Of a stretch of 64,000 nucleotides of DNA, positions 18,043-29,691 are shown piece after piece. The DNA is from Paulinella micropora. Taxonomy: Eukaryota > Cercozoa > Imbricatea > Euglyphida. The notes under the pieces are model-generated. The model worked only from the letters and a program-made list of their open reading frames with translations, did no database searches and was not told the origin of the DNA. The DNA lies in the NCBI GenBank assembly GCA_009731375.1, contig BJOX01000336.1:17060-81059 (forward strand). Reading direction: 5' to 3'. The number at the start of each line of letters is the position of its first letter. Positions within the stretch are counted from its first letter, which is position 1. Made by a program: the position numbers and the translations under genes.

Positions 18043-18774
18043 ATGAGTGAGTGGATTGTCTTTGTAAAAGCTTACTCCGCTAAACATGGTATAAGCTACG
18101 GGGAAGCATTGAAAAAGGCGAGCAAAGAATACAGGAAACAAAAAGGAGGTAGTGCTAGTTTATCGGAGGATGTCTATTTGTCTTCGTCAGAACGAAAAGG
18201 AGCTGACGGATGGAAGCCTGTCGCTAGCAAAGAAAAATCGACGGTGTATGAGAAAGATGGTAAAGCTATTGTAGCATTCAGAGGAAGTGCGGATAAGAGG
18301 GACTTGCTAACAGATGTCGCATTAGTAAAGGGATTATTAAAAAGAACCCCGAGATATAAAGAAGAGCAGAAGCTGGTTGACGAAGTCATAAAGAAATATG
18401 GTAAGGATAACGTAGAGCTGACGGGTCATAGCCTTGGAGGAACGATTGCGAAAGACCTGAGCCGACAAACGGGTGTGAGGGCGACCACATACAATAAAGG
18501 CAGTAGCACGAAGGACCTAATTGAAGGAGTGATTGACCGAGCGAGGATAAACCCGAAAGGGAAGAGGGCGAAGACTGCGAAGCTAACGACGAACTACCGA
18601 ACCGCGTTTGACCCCGTTTCATTGTTAGGGGCGACGGCGGTAAATACTAAGTTAGTGAAACCGACGAGAGGCGTTCATACGATTAGAAGCTTCAAAGGTA
18701 GGGGCAAGCCCCTACAACCCCGGGGTTCGAAAGGGGTTTCCCCTTTCAAAGGAGCCAAAAAAATGTATCTATAA
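18043..18774 (+). CDS. Class 3-type lipase / alpha-beta hydrolase
   Basis: 243 residues. N-terminal MSEWIVFVKAYSAKHGISYGEALKKASKEYRK is a short helical module seen at the start of many PLV and giant-virus proteins (W-FVK-Y---HG-SY-EALK-AS). The hydrolase core has AIVAFRGSADKRDLLTDV (oxyanion-hole strand), then the nucleophile elbow ELTGHSLGGTIAKDL with Ser in GHSLG. An acidic residue in RTAFDPVSLLG and a His in RGVHTIRSF complete a plausible triad. It may open a host membrane or vacuole during entry, as the phospholipase of parvovirus-type capsids does; this is inference. The last 25 codons are encoded by hairpin repeats (GRGKPLQPRGSKGVSPF). The start follows a hairpin leader. Intact. Confidence 0.88.
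   Translation: MSEWIVFVKAYSAKHGISYGEALKKASKEYRKQKGGSASLSEDVYLSSSERKGADGWKPVASKEKSTVYEKDGKAIVAFRGSADKRDLLTDVALVKGLLKRTPRYKEEQKLVDEVIKKYGKDNVELTGHSLGGTIAKDLSRQTGVRATTYNKGSSTKDLIEGVIDRARINPKGKRAKTAKLTTNYRTAFDPVSLLGATAVNTKLVKPTRGVHTIRSFKGRGKPLQPRGSKGVSPFKGAKKMYL
18699..18747 (-). repeat. Hairpin cluster at the 3' end of the lipase ORF
   Basis: TAGGGGCAAGCCCCTA, then AACCCCGGGGTT, then GAAAGGGGTTTCCCCTTTC: three consecutive palindromes, all inside the last codons of the lipase and 27 bp before its stop. Confidence 0.8.
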
Positions 18775-18789
18775 AATCGGAGGTGCTTT

Positions 18790-21700
18790 TCATAATTCAT
18801 TTGATAGTCCAATATCGTTCAAGCATGTGGCACGACTTAAAGCAACATATAACAAATTCATTGACAGTAGGTCTATATTTATCCACACCGGCGTTGCTCG
18901 GCCTTGTGAGCAGTGAATGGTGGATGAGAATGTCGGCTGGATGTCCGCATACGGTTTCTTGTCTGGTATCGTTTTTTTTCTATCGAATTTCTGCTCAATT
19001 CCACCAATCGTAATGAATATATGTTCTTTAGTATTTCTAGTAATAGTATGAATATCGCCGTTATGAACAACCTTTGTATTACAACGAAACACAACCTGAT
19101 GACCTGTTTTAAGTGGTTTATTTTGTAGCATTTTGTTATTGCTTTCATTAACATTGTTGTTAGAGTGGTGTAATATTAAAGGTGGGTTTTTGTCAGTCGG
19201 CTTAGGGTGTGGCTTAACTTGCTTATTGAGAGCATCTAATTATTCAAGTGTTAGTATTGTAGGTAGGCAGTCTTTCGCTCTATGTTGGCTAAGCTCATTA
19301 CCTCCGACCTTGTAATAGTCTTCTACCTTATTTAAGATATATTGTAGAACTAGGTCTTTGGCCTGTCTGTAATTTGTATCAAGATTTATTTTTGTAAATA
19401 GCTTGAACGTTTTTGACTTGTGGAATGGGGATGTTGGGTCTGGGCAAGGAAGCTGTGCTAAGTGGCAGAATAAGACGATAGATACACCGCCGAATGGTCT
19501 GTTGATTTTGGTGTATTTTCTGAGCATATGGTCCAGACTTTCTAAATTCTTGGATGTAAGCATAGAAACTTCATCAATGGTTATTCTGTGATTAATTGCT
19601 TCTTCGCCTACTGGTATCGGTAGCGGAAGTCTATGATATAGCATGGTTAGTATTTTTTGGAGTGTATATTCAGAATTAATAACTTGGCGGGCATTGTGTG
19701 TCATAGCGGTTGATAAAGTCTTTTTGTCTTTGAACTGTGTGTTAGTGTATTTTGATGGCTGACCAGTTAGGTATTTAATCATTTCAGATTTACCCGTTCC
19801 AGCTTTGCCGTGAATAAGTATTAATTCTTGTTCTGGTAAAGGTTTGTATTCGTCTTTGGTGCTATAGTCAGGAAGCTCTGTATCCTCAAAGGCGGAGAAC
19901 TCTGGATATTGTTTATGTGGTGTTTCTAAGAATTTCTGTAATGGTAATTTATCTTTGAAACCGCTATGTCGCTGGTATGTTATCTGTGGTTCGTCATTTA
20001 TGTAGGAAATGAAACAAGTCATATTCAGTTGTGGGGCAATGAACTCATCCTGTTCTAAAACCTCGGGATGAAATTCTTTTCCTGTTTTCATATATTCACC
20101 TTCGTATGCGATACTGTCTGTATTAGAATATAACAAAGTCCGCCCAGTATTTACAAGCTTTAACATTTGGTTATGAAGAACTATCTTTTGGTATGCTAGC
20201 ACATAGCCAGTTAAATGAGACATTTGAAATATGTTGTCTGTTGGGTTTGTATCTTGGTATGTGTAAATATGCCGCTCTGGTAGTAGGTCGTCCTTCATTT
20301 CGGCATACTTACTTTTATCGTATTTAACTCGTTTCAGGAATAATAACCTATACCCTTTTTCTTTCATCATAAAATGTATTCGTTCGTTGTATGCTTTTGA
20401 AATAGTAGATACTTGCTGAGTTCGGTGTATGTTAGTATTAAGAGAGCCTACTAGTAAGTTGGTTGCTTTGGCTAAGGTGTCGTGTTCAAAGCCAGGCTTA
20501 TAACAGTAATAATCTTGTATATTTGATATGTGTTCTGAGAAGGTTTTGAAGGGGTTGAAGTGGTCGTCTGCTACATATAATCTCTTAATAAATATCTTAA
20601 CTCCTCGGTCAAACATGTATAACAATGCTGGTATGGGCTGGCATTGTGTTCCTTTTGTGGTGTAGCCGTTAAAGAAGGTTGGCACTGTGAGGTGCTTTTG
20701 GTCGTAATCAAAAACCGCATAACCGTGTAGAGGCTTTACCTTATTGTAGTATTCTTGTGTCATATTTTGGTTTATGTTAATTATGTTGCGAGGAGCGATC
20801 GGGTATTCATTGAAGTATGACGACATTTCCCCTAGATTACCTAACGAAGCATTTGTATAAGCTTTTACCATATCAATCTGGTGTATCTTGTTTGGGTTTT
20901 TGGTGTGATGTTTAAAGATATGATGAAATGGTATTTGACCAGATTTCACATGCCTTAGTATGTTGGGCTCCGTAATTTGTATATGGAACTTAGGTTTGTG
21001 TTTTTCTATGAGACACTGTATAAATAATTGTTTGTAGTATGATGGTAATGACCAAGCGGGAGTATCTTTAGGAACGAATGATGCGTGTTTGAAACGGTCT
21101 AAGCATTTATAGTTTAGTTTGTTTTCTTTATCTACTATTCCTACAATGTTTCCAGATTGGTCTGTCATTGAATAACACTCCTTATGTTCTAATTCAAGTT
21201 TGGTTTGTATATTGTTGAGTTCTTCCTGTGATATCCATTTGTTCTCGTATTGGTTCGTAGATGGTTTCACATTACTTGCTTCATGATTAGTAGCATATTG
21301 AGGCCGTGGCTCTGGTATGTTTTCGTTAATATCGTATAATAGCTCAATAGATTTAATATGTTGGATACAGATGTCTTTTTGTTTTCCTTGTATTAATGTG
21401 GCGTGATAATCGCTACATCTGATTATTATCTGTTTTGGGTATTCCTTAGTAGATGCTCACCATAATATATTCATACCATCAAATACATAAATCCTACATC
21501 GGATGAAGTCTTCCATTTCATCAATGTCCTTTGCTGTGGCATATTTGATATCCTTAAATTTATCTAGTATCACACTGTCTCGTTTTCGTTTTCTATTGTT
21601 TGGGTTTGGAAAGTCTTTCATAATACATTCTAGCACACAGTTTATTTCACCCTGTGCCATTGGTATGACAGCATTATTTTGTGGGTTAACTTGGTCAATC

Positions 21701-22092
21701 GTAATGACTTTAAGGTCTTTGTCTTCTCTTCGTTCGTAAAACCTTGCTTGTCGTTCCACAAAGTTTCTAACCGCATTGATTGACCGCTTCAATTCGTTAG
21801 CTCTGTATATTCCTCTGACTGGTCCATGTTGTCCTTCATAATCCAGATGGACGAGATAACTTGTATTTGGGTTTAGCTCTTGGAGACGAGCTTCCCATCC
21901 TGGAGCATATGGTATAACGAGTGAGCCTTGTCTGCCGACGAGTTCGGGGTGGCCACCTGTTAATCTGTTTATAATTCGCAGTGCGGTTGGAGTTGTAATG
22001 AGATACCATCTTCTTTTGCCTCTGGGCCTGATGTAGTCTCCTCGTCGCTCAATATGGTAGAGCGGAAATAGTTCTGGTTGGTATTGGTCCAT
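18790..22092 (-). pseudogene. PolB-like DNA polymerase fused to SF1 (Pif1-like) helicase, two internal stops
   Basis: One frame of 1,100 codons from ATG 22092, interrupted by TGA at 21459-21457 and TAA at 19242-19240. Residues 1-300 are a domain I do not recognise (RPRGKRRWYLITTPTALRI, NCVLECIMKDF). The palm follows, with motif A QIDMVKAYTNAS near 406, motif B-like LAKATNLLVGSLNT near 540, and motif C LLYSNTDSIAYEG near 656, where Asn replaces the first Asp of the usual YxDTDS. The helicase has Walker A HGKAGTGKSEMIK near 760, TIDEVSML near 840, a VLFCHLAQLP motif III, and IHCSQGRAT with YVALSRAT near the C-terminus. It would replicate the element. TCTATATA lies just upstream of the start. 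Two separate genes are excluded by the shared frame. Confidence 0.85.
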
Positions 22093-22094
22093 CG

Positions 22095-22102
22095 TATATA
22101 GA
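22095..22102 (-). promoter_or_regulatory. TCTATATA promoter-like motif before the polymerase gene
   Basis: CTGCCTATCTATATACG immediately precedes ATG 22092, so the transcript leader would be very short if this is the TATA-like box. Related to 17963-17970. Confidence 0.4.
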
Positions 22103-22207
22103 TAGGCAGGATAATTTTTTTGAAAAATAATTAATTGTATTACTGATATTATATAGATATGTTATATTTAGATGTAAAATATTTTACAGATAAAAAAATA
22201 TTGTTAA

Positions 22208-22402
22208 TTAATTTGTCTTACTCAGTCGCTCTTCTAACTCCTGTATCTTCTTTTTGTATTCTTCTATATCGAGCTTGGTCTGTTGGGCTTTCGCCTTTCG
22301 TTCTTCGCTTAATCTATCTTTATTGCGGTAATAGTATGCGAGAGCTTTCTCATTATTCCTTTTTCTCCTTGCGTCTCCTTCATATATCTTTGGTCGCGGC
22401 AT
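22208..22402 (-). CDS. Small coiled-coil protein, unknown
   Basis: 64 residues: basic N-terminus (MPRPKIYEGDARRKRNNEKALAY) followed by an uninterrupted helix (IEEYKKKIQELEERLSKTN). This looks like a basic region plus leucine/coiled-coil dimeriser, which would suit DNA binding, but no family is recognised. Its 35-bp upstream region is nearly identical to that of the GIY-YIG gene at 22446-23081. Confidence 0.55.
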   Translation of the reverse strand: MPRPKIYEGDARRKRNNEKALAYYYRNKDRLSEERKAKAQQTKLDIEEYKKKIQELEERLSKTN

Positions 22403-22437
22403 CTTATATATATGTAATATTATTTTTATAAATGTAA
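22403..22437 (-). promoter_or_regulatory. Conserved 35-bp upstream region, copy 1
   Basis: Reads on the minus strand CATTTATAAAAATAATATT, then ACATATATATAAG, up to the ATG. Only about two bases differ from 23082-23116. It looks like a shared promoter duplicated with the genes. Confidence 0.6.
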
Positions 22438-22445
22438 ATAATTAT

Positions 22446-23081
22446 TTAATTTGGTGCTTTTGAAATATGATACTGTGTTTGAAAATGCTTTTGTAAATGT
22501 GATTGAGAAACACAAGCAAGCTCACATACTTCGCAGAAATATTTCTTTGATTCTTTTATCTGTTTGTTCTTTTCATTTTTTTTCTGAGTTAACAACTTTT
22601 TGTTTACTGAGTAATATCCGTTTTGTCTTTCACGAATTTTCTTTTTGTTGACATCGTAATATTGCGGTTGGTATGTCTCGTGATATTTTTTCTGATATTT
22701 AATAACTCTTTCAACAGTGGTTGAGTTATACTTTCTATCATCATCTATTGGAATAATACATTTTACATTTTCAATAGGAGTTGATTTAAATCCTATAACA
22801 TTATTAGAATTTAATGTAGGTTCTAATTTGTTTACAAAATCTTGCTCAAGAATGTATCGTTCCTTTTTGTCATAGATAGTTTGTGTATGTATAACTTCAT
22901 ATTTGAATTTTTCAACACCCTTATCTCTCATATGGCTATAAAGCTTTCCATAAGCTCCAATTTTACAATTATGTTTATGACAATTCCACCTCAGTGATAT
23001 GTTTTGTGTGCTTCCTATGTAAAATTCGTTGTCATCTTTATCTGTGTTATTAAAGATTTTGTAGATAGTAATGCTTGTCAT
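22446..23081 (-). CDS. GIY-YIG endonuclease with C-terminal zinc finger
   Basis: 211 residues, apparently intact. The nuclease domain begins ITIYKIFNNTDKDDNEFYIGST, with the IYKI and YIGS halves of the GIY-YIG signature. Next come the catalytic-type Arg in NISLRWNCHKHNC, and a Glu in KKERYILEQDFVNKLEPTLN. The middle is Lys/Tyr-rich, and the C-terminus has a C2H2-type finger: CEVCELACVSQSHLQKHFQTQYH. Such genes are frequent in large DNA viruses and PLVs and may act as selfish or repair nucleases. It is the outermost gene on the right, ending close to the 22208 ORF on the same strand. An independent GIY-YIG gene lies at 8493-9214. Confidence 0.85.
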   Translation of the reverse strand: MTSITIYKIFNNTDKDDNEFYIGSTQNISLRWNCHKHNCKIGAYGKLYSHMRDKGVEKFKYEVIHTQTIYDKKERYILEQDFVNKLEPTLNSNNVIGFKSTPIENVKCIIPIDDDRKYNSTTVERVIKYQKKYHETYQPQYYDVNKKKIRERQNGYYSVNKKLLTQKKNEKNKQIKESKKYFCEVCELACVSQSHLQKHFQTQYHISKAPN

Positions 23082-23116
23082 CTTATATATATGTAATACT
23101 ATTTTTATAAATGGAA
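23082..23116 (-). promoter_or_regulatory. Conserved 35-bp upstream region, copy 2
   Basis: Minus-strand ATTTATAAAAATAGTATT then ACATATATATAAG directly before ATG 23081. It abuts the inner edge of the right TIR at 23123. Confidence 0.6.
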
Positions 23117-23122
23117 ATTAAT

Positions 23123-23460
23123 TAATTGAAACCAAACGACACAAAAAGAAAAAGGTCATATTTGATTTATAGAAATTTTGCCGGGTCTTGAAATTAATTA
23201 CGATAACCCGCATATCAAAAAAGGTATTTGCGGGGGTGGCAGCCAACTTCACCTGTAAGAATGTATTCGGGAGTGCGGTCTGCCATCCACAACTTGTACC
23301 ACTGTATTATTTTTTACATATCACATTTTTGGACAAAAACGATAAAATCTCTTAATACGACCGACTTTGTAAAAAATGGCCTGCGATAGGGAAATTCAAA
23401 ACGAGGGGGGGGGGTTGGGACCTTAGAAACAACCCCCCACTAGTTTCGTCCTTTTTTTAC
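23123..23460 (-). repeat. Right terminal inverted repeat
   Basis: 338 bp, reverse complement of 2035-2628 apart from the N gap. The outermost bases are CCTTTTTTTAC, after which the (CATA)n host repeat resumes. Scattered substitutions (for example ATGTATTCGGGAGTGCGG against CACATTC..ACTCCCACATTC on the left) show the two ends have diverged since integration or were never perfectly homogenised. Confidence 0.95.
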
Positions 23461-23618
23461 ATACATGCATGCATACATACATATATACATACATACATAC
23501 ACACATACATCATACATACATACATACATGCATACATGCATACATACATACATACATACATACACACATACATACATATATACGTACACACACACACACA
23601 CACACATACATACATATG

Positions 23619-23651
<33 letters not shown>

Positions 23652-24170
23652 GCATACATACATACAAACATAACATACATAATTATAACATACATAACAT
23701 ACATATGATAATATACATAACATACATATAATAACATACATAACACAGTAACATACATAACATATACATACATACATTAGATACATACATACATACATAC
23801 ATACATACACATACATACATACATACACATATATACATACATACATACATACCTACCTACATACATACATACATACATACATAGATAAGGAAGGAAGGAA
23901 GGAAGGAAGGAGTCAAGGAAGGAGGGAAAGAAGGAAGGAAGGAAAGAAGGAAGGAAGGAAGGAAGGAATGAAAGAAGGAAGGAAGGAAGGAAGGAAGAAA
24001 GAATGGAAAGGAAGGACGGGATGAAGGAAGGAATGAATGAAGGAAGGAACGAAGGAAGGAATGAATGAATGAATGAATGAATGAAGGAAGGAAGGAAGGA
24101 AGGAAGGAGGCCCAGGGAGGGAAGGAGGACACCAAAAGAAAGGATCCGGAAGGAAAGAATAGAAGGAAGG
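23461..24170. repeat. (CATA)n followed by (GGAA)n arrays
   Basis: CATA-type repeats to about 23885, with CATAA variants around 23665-23760, then an imperfect GGAA purine tract to about 24170. No gene. Confidence 0.93.
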
Positions 24171-24419
24171 AGGGATGCTGAAAGCTGCTTGGCGCGAAAG
24201 ATTTGTACCTTATTAGTTGGAGATGACAGATCTGCAAAAAATATACCGCAAAAGCTGTATCAGCCGAAAGACTCGGTGACTGCAAGGGCGGCCGGACCGA
24301 CCGAAACTTAATAGGATAAGCCTACCCCACCCAAACCCTCTCAGCCGCTAAAAAAACGGAAATTTGGGGGCCGGGTTTTTGTCCGGAAAACCCAATATAT
24401 TTGTGGGGGTTCTAAAACA

Positions 24420-24545
24420 TGTTGGTAGGTTGTGGGGTTTGGGGGTTTGGGGGTTTGGGGGTTTGGAGTGTTTGGGGGAGCAGTCACACAAACCCACACC
24501 TGCTCCCCCAAACCCCCAAACCCCAAACTCCCAACCTTTCCCCAA
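24420..24545. repeat. G-rich TTTGGGGG tract with an inverted C-rich partner
   Basis: Four or more GTTTGGGG units on the plus strand (24425-24478) are followed, after a 30-bp spacer, by the complementary CCCCCAAAC units (24503-24535). The whole can fold back on itself, and each arm is G-quadruplex or i-motif capable. The units resemble telomere-type TTTGGGG repeats, but this is not a chromosome end. Confidence 0.7.
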
Positions 24546-24579
24546 AGGTCATGACTCGCTTCCCAAAAAACAGAAAGCT

Positions 24580-27793
<3,214 letters not shown>

Positions 27794-29613
27794 ACCGGAT
27801 GCAGGCTTTTCTCTGATTCCTTCAAGTTCTGACTAGCTGACCTACGTTCGCCTTCCTACACTTCCCTTTCATTTTTACGAAAGGCAAGTCTTCTTCATTA
27901 ATAAACTCACTGTTCCAACTGTGATCATCCAGGAAAAAAATTAATCATGAATATTATATTAATACTTAATAATTTTTGTTTCATTCCCGGGCGGGCCGGG
28001 CTCGTTTTGACTGAGACTACGAGTCCATGATCTTTATCACTTCCCTTCCGACCGTTAGTCTAACTCTTACTCTTCCCACTTATCCGGGCCCTTATAATCG
28101 GAGTCCCTACTAGTGACAAGTATGATTTAATTGTCTACTATGATCAATGATTATTTATTAATATTTCCGTGGCAAAAGTTGATGTCTGATAAAAAAAGTT
28201 CAAGTTATTGTTAACAATTCTTCAAGTTTCCCCCCATGATGATCATCTTTGAGGACATTTTTTCCGCTAAACGACTTCAACTTGAGATTACTACTATTAA
28301 TGACTACAACTAGATATCAAGCGGTTAATAATGACTGCCAAGTTCAGAAGTTTAATAAAATGCCATGATACTAGTCAGTAATATTAATATGTCTAAAACT
28401 TGAATCAGATCGGTGTCACGGTTCCAAAACTTGAAATTCAAAGACACAGCGGCCGCGCCCGAAGTGAGCCTCCGATGATGAATGATGATCATCAGCTTCC
28501 AATGCCGGGCAAACGCTTTGAGAAATATGAAATCACTTGAACAGTGGCAGCAGCAGCACAGTGACTTCAGCAGCAACCGTTGCGGAACAACAAGACTCCA
28601 GCAGCCGCCCGCAGCAGTTGAGCATGCTTTCCCTTCCACTCTAACCCAGTATCATCCGCTACCACACAATCAAACTTGACTCTTGAACCAGTCTTGCACC
28701 ACAGATCGACTTTTCCCCGGCCTCAAAAACAGGCTCTTCGGTGAGCATAGCTGATATGCACTGCAGACCATACACACCTTGTCCTATACCTAGCACTTGC
28801 CCCTCAGTCTCCGTTATCCAGCCTTAGTACTGATTTAACCTCATGCAAAGGGGTAAGCACGGGCTCATTCGTGCTCCGGTAAACCGGGACCATGTAATTA
28901 TTGCTGTTGACATTCAAGACAACAAAAAAAATTGATTTTTCTGTTTTGGTTGGAATTTCAGTTTTGATTGGAATTTTGATTTTGGGTGAAAATTTGAATT
29001 TTTCAAATTAACGGCTATATTCGTCCGCAAAATATCGTAAATTTTCGCGAAATGTTACCGTTAAATTTGAAAATTTGAATTTTTGTCACAAAAATGAAAA
29101 ACTGTCACAAAAATGAAAATCTGACACAAAAATGAAAAACTAATTTTTGTTGTTGTCTTGAATGTCAACAGCAATAAATAATAATTTCTGAGTCGCAAAG
29201 AACGACACGTCACAAAACTAAGCCTCAGGCCCGACAAGCGTTACCTAACTAAAGTAGAGGTAGATAGAATGACTGTATCCTTAGTACTGGCTACTTATCT
29301 AGAAATTTCTTCTAAGACTGATTAAGTTAATACCGTGACTGCCACTAGGGTGGCAAAGTATAGTGCCACGGTCCGTGTCACTAAATAATTAAGTGGAATT
29401 TGTATTACCCGTCCTTGTGACTGTTGAAATCAACTTGTGACTTGTATTACCAGTCCTTATGACTGTTGAAATCAACCTGTACGTAAACCCGCCTGGGGGT
29501 ATATTTAATGAAAGATTAGATTATATTATTGTAGTAGAGTGCTTTTCTATATCATCACATTATTATTGTACGTTTTATACATGAAATACACGAATGTCAC
29601 ATCAAAAAGCTCG
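27794..29613. other. Intergenic single-copy DNA, no gene seen
   Basis: AT-rich, non-repetitive, with no credible ORF. It contains a foldback element at 28896-29176, listed separately. Confidence 0.6.
28896..29176. mobile_element. Foldback/MITE-like element
   Basis: The arm TTGCTGTTGACATTCAAGAC plus ACAACAAAAAAAATT at 28896-28932 recurs as reverse complement at about 29141-29176 (AATTTTTGTTGTTGTCTTGA...GTCAACAGCAA). The 200-bp centre has repeated TTTGAATTTTT and TGACACAAAAATGAAAA words. No ORF. Confidence 0.7.
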
Positions 29614-29653
29614 GGGGGGGGGGGGGGGGGGGGGGGGGGGAACNNNNNNNNNN

Positions 29654-29691
<38 letters not shown>

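Larger units (their letters stand above)
2035..23460. mobile_element. Integrated polinton-like virus (PLV)-type element, decayed copy
   Basis: About 21.4 kb bounded by TIRs of about 340 bp that begin GTAAAAAAAGGACGAAAC. It encodes the set that defines PLVs, polintons and virophages: rve integrase, A32-like ATPase, adenain-like protease, penton and major capsid protein, plus a polymerase-helicase, a fibre and GIY-YIG nucleases. Composition changes sharply at both ends from CATA repeat to AT-rich coding DNA. Minus-strand genes lie at both ends and plus-strand structural genes in the middle. Several genes carry frameshifts or stops, so this copy cannot be fully functional as assembled. A target-site duplication cannot be proven because the flank is itself repetitive; the 4 bp ATAC occurs on both sides. 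Type assignment is from gene content and recognisable motifs, not from a phylogeny. Confidence 0.93.

Noticed and set aside
2749-21459. Fungal-type RIP as the cause of the stops
   Set aside because: RIP acts on CpA and would turn TGG into TAG rather than TGA. Most stops here are TGA, and neighbouring genes are intact.
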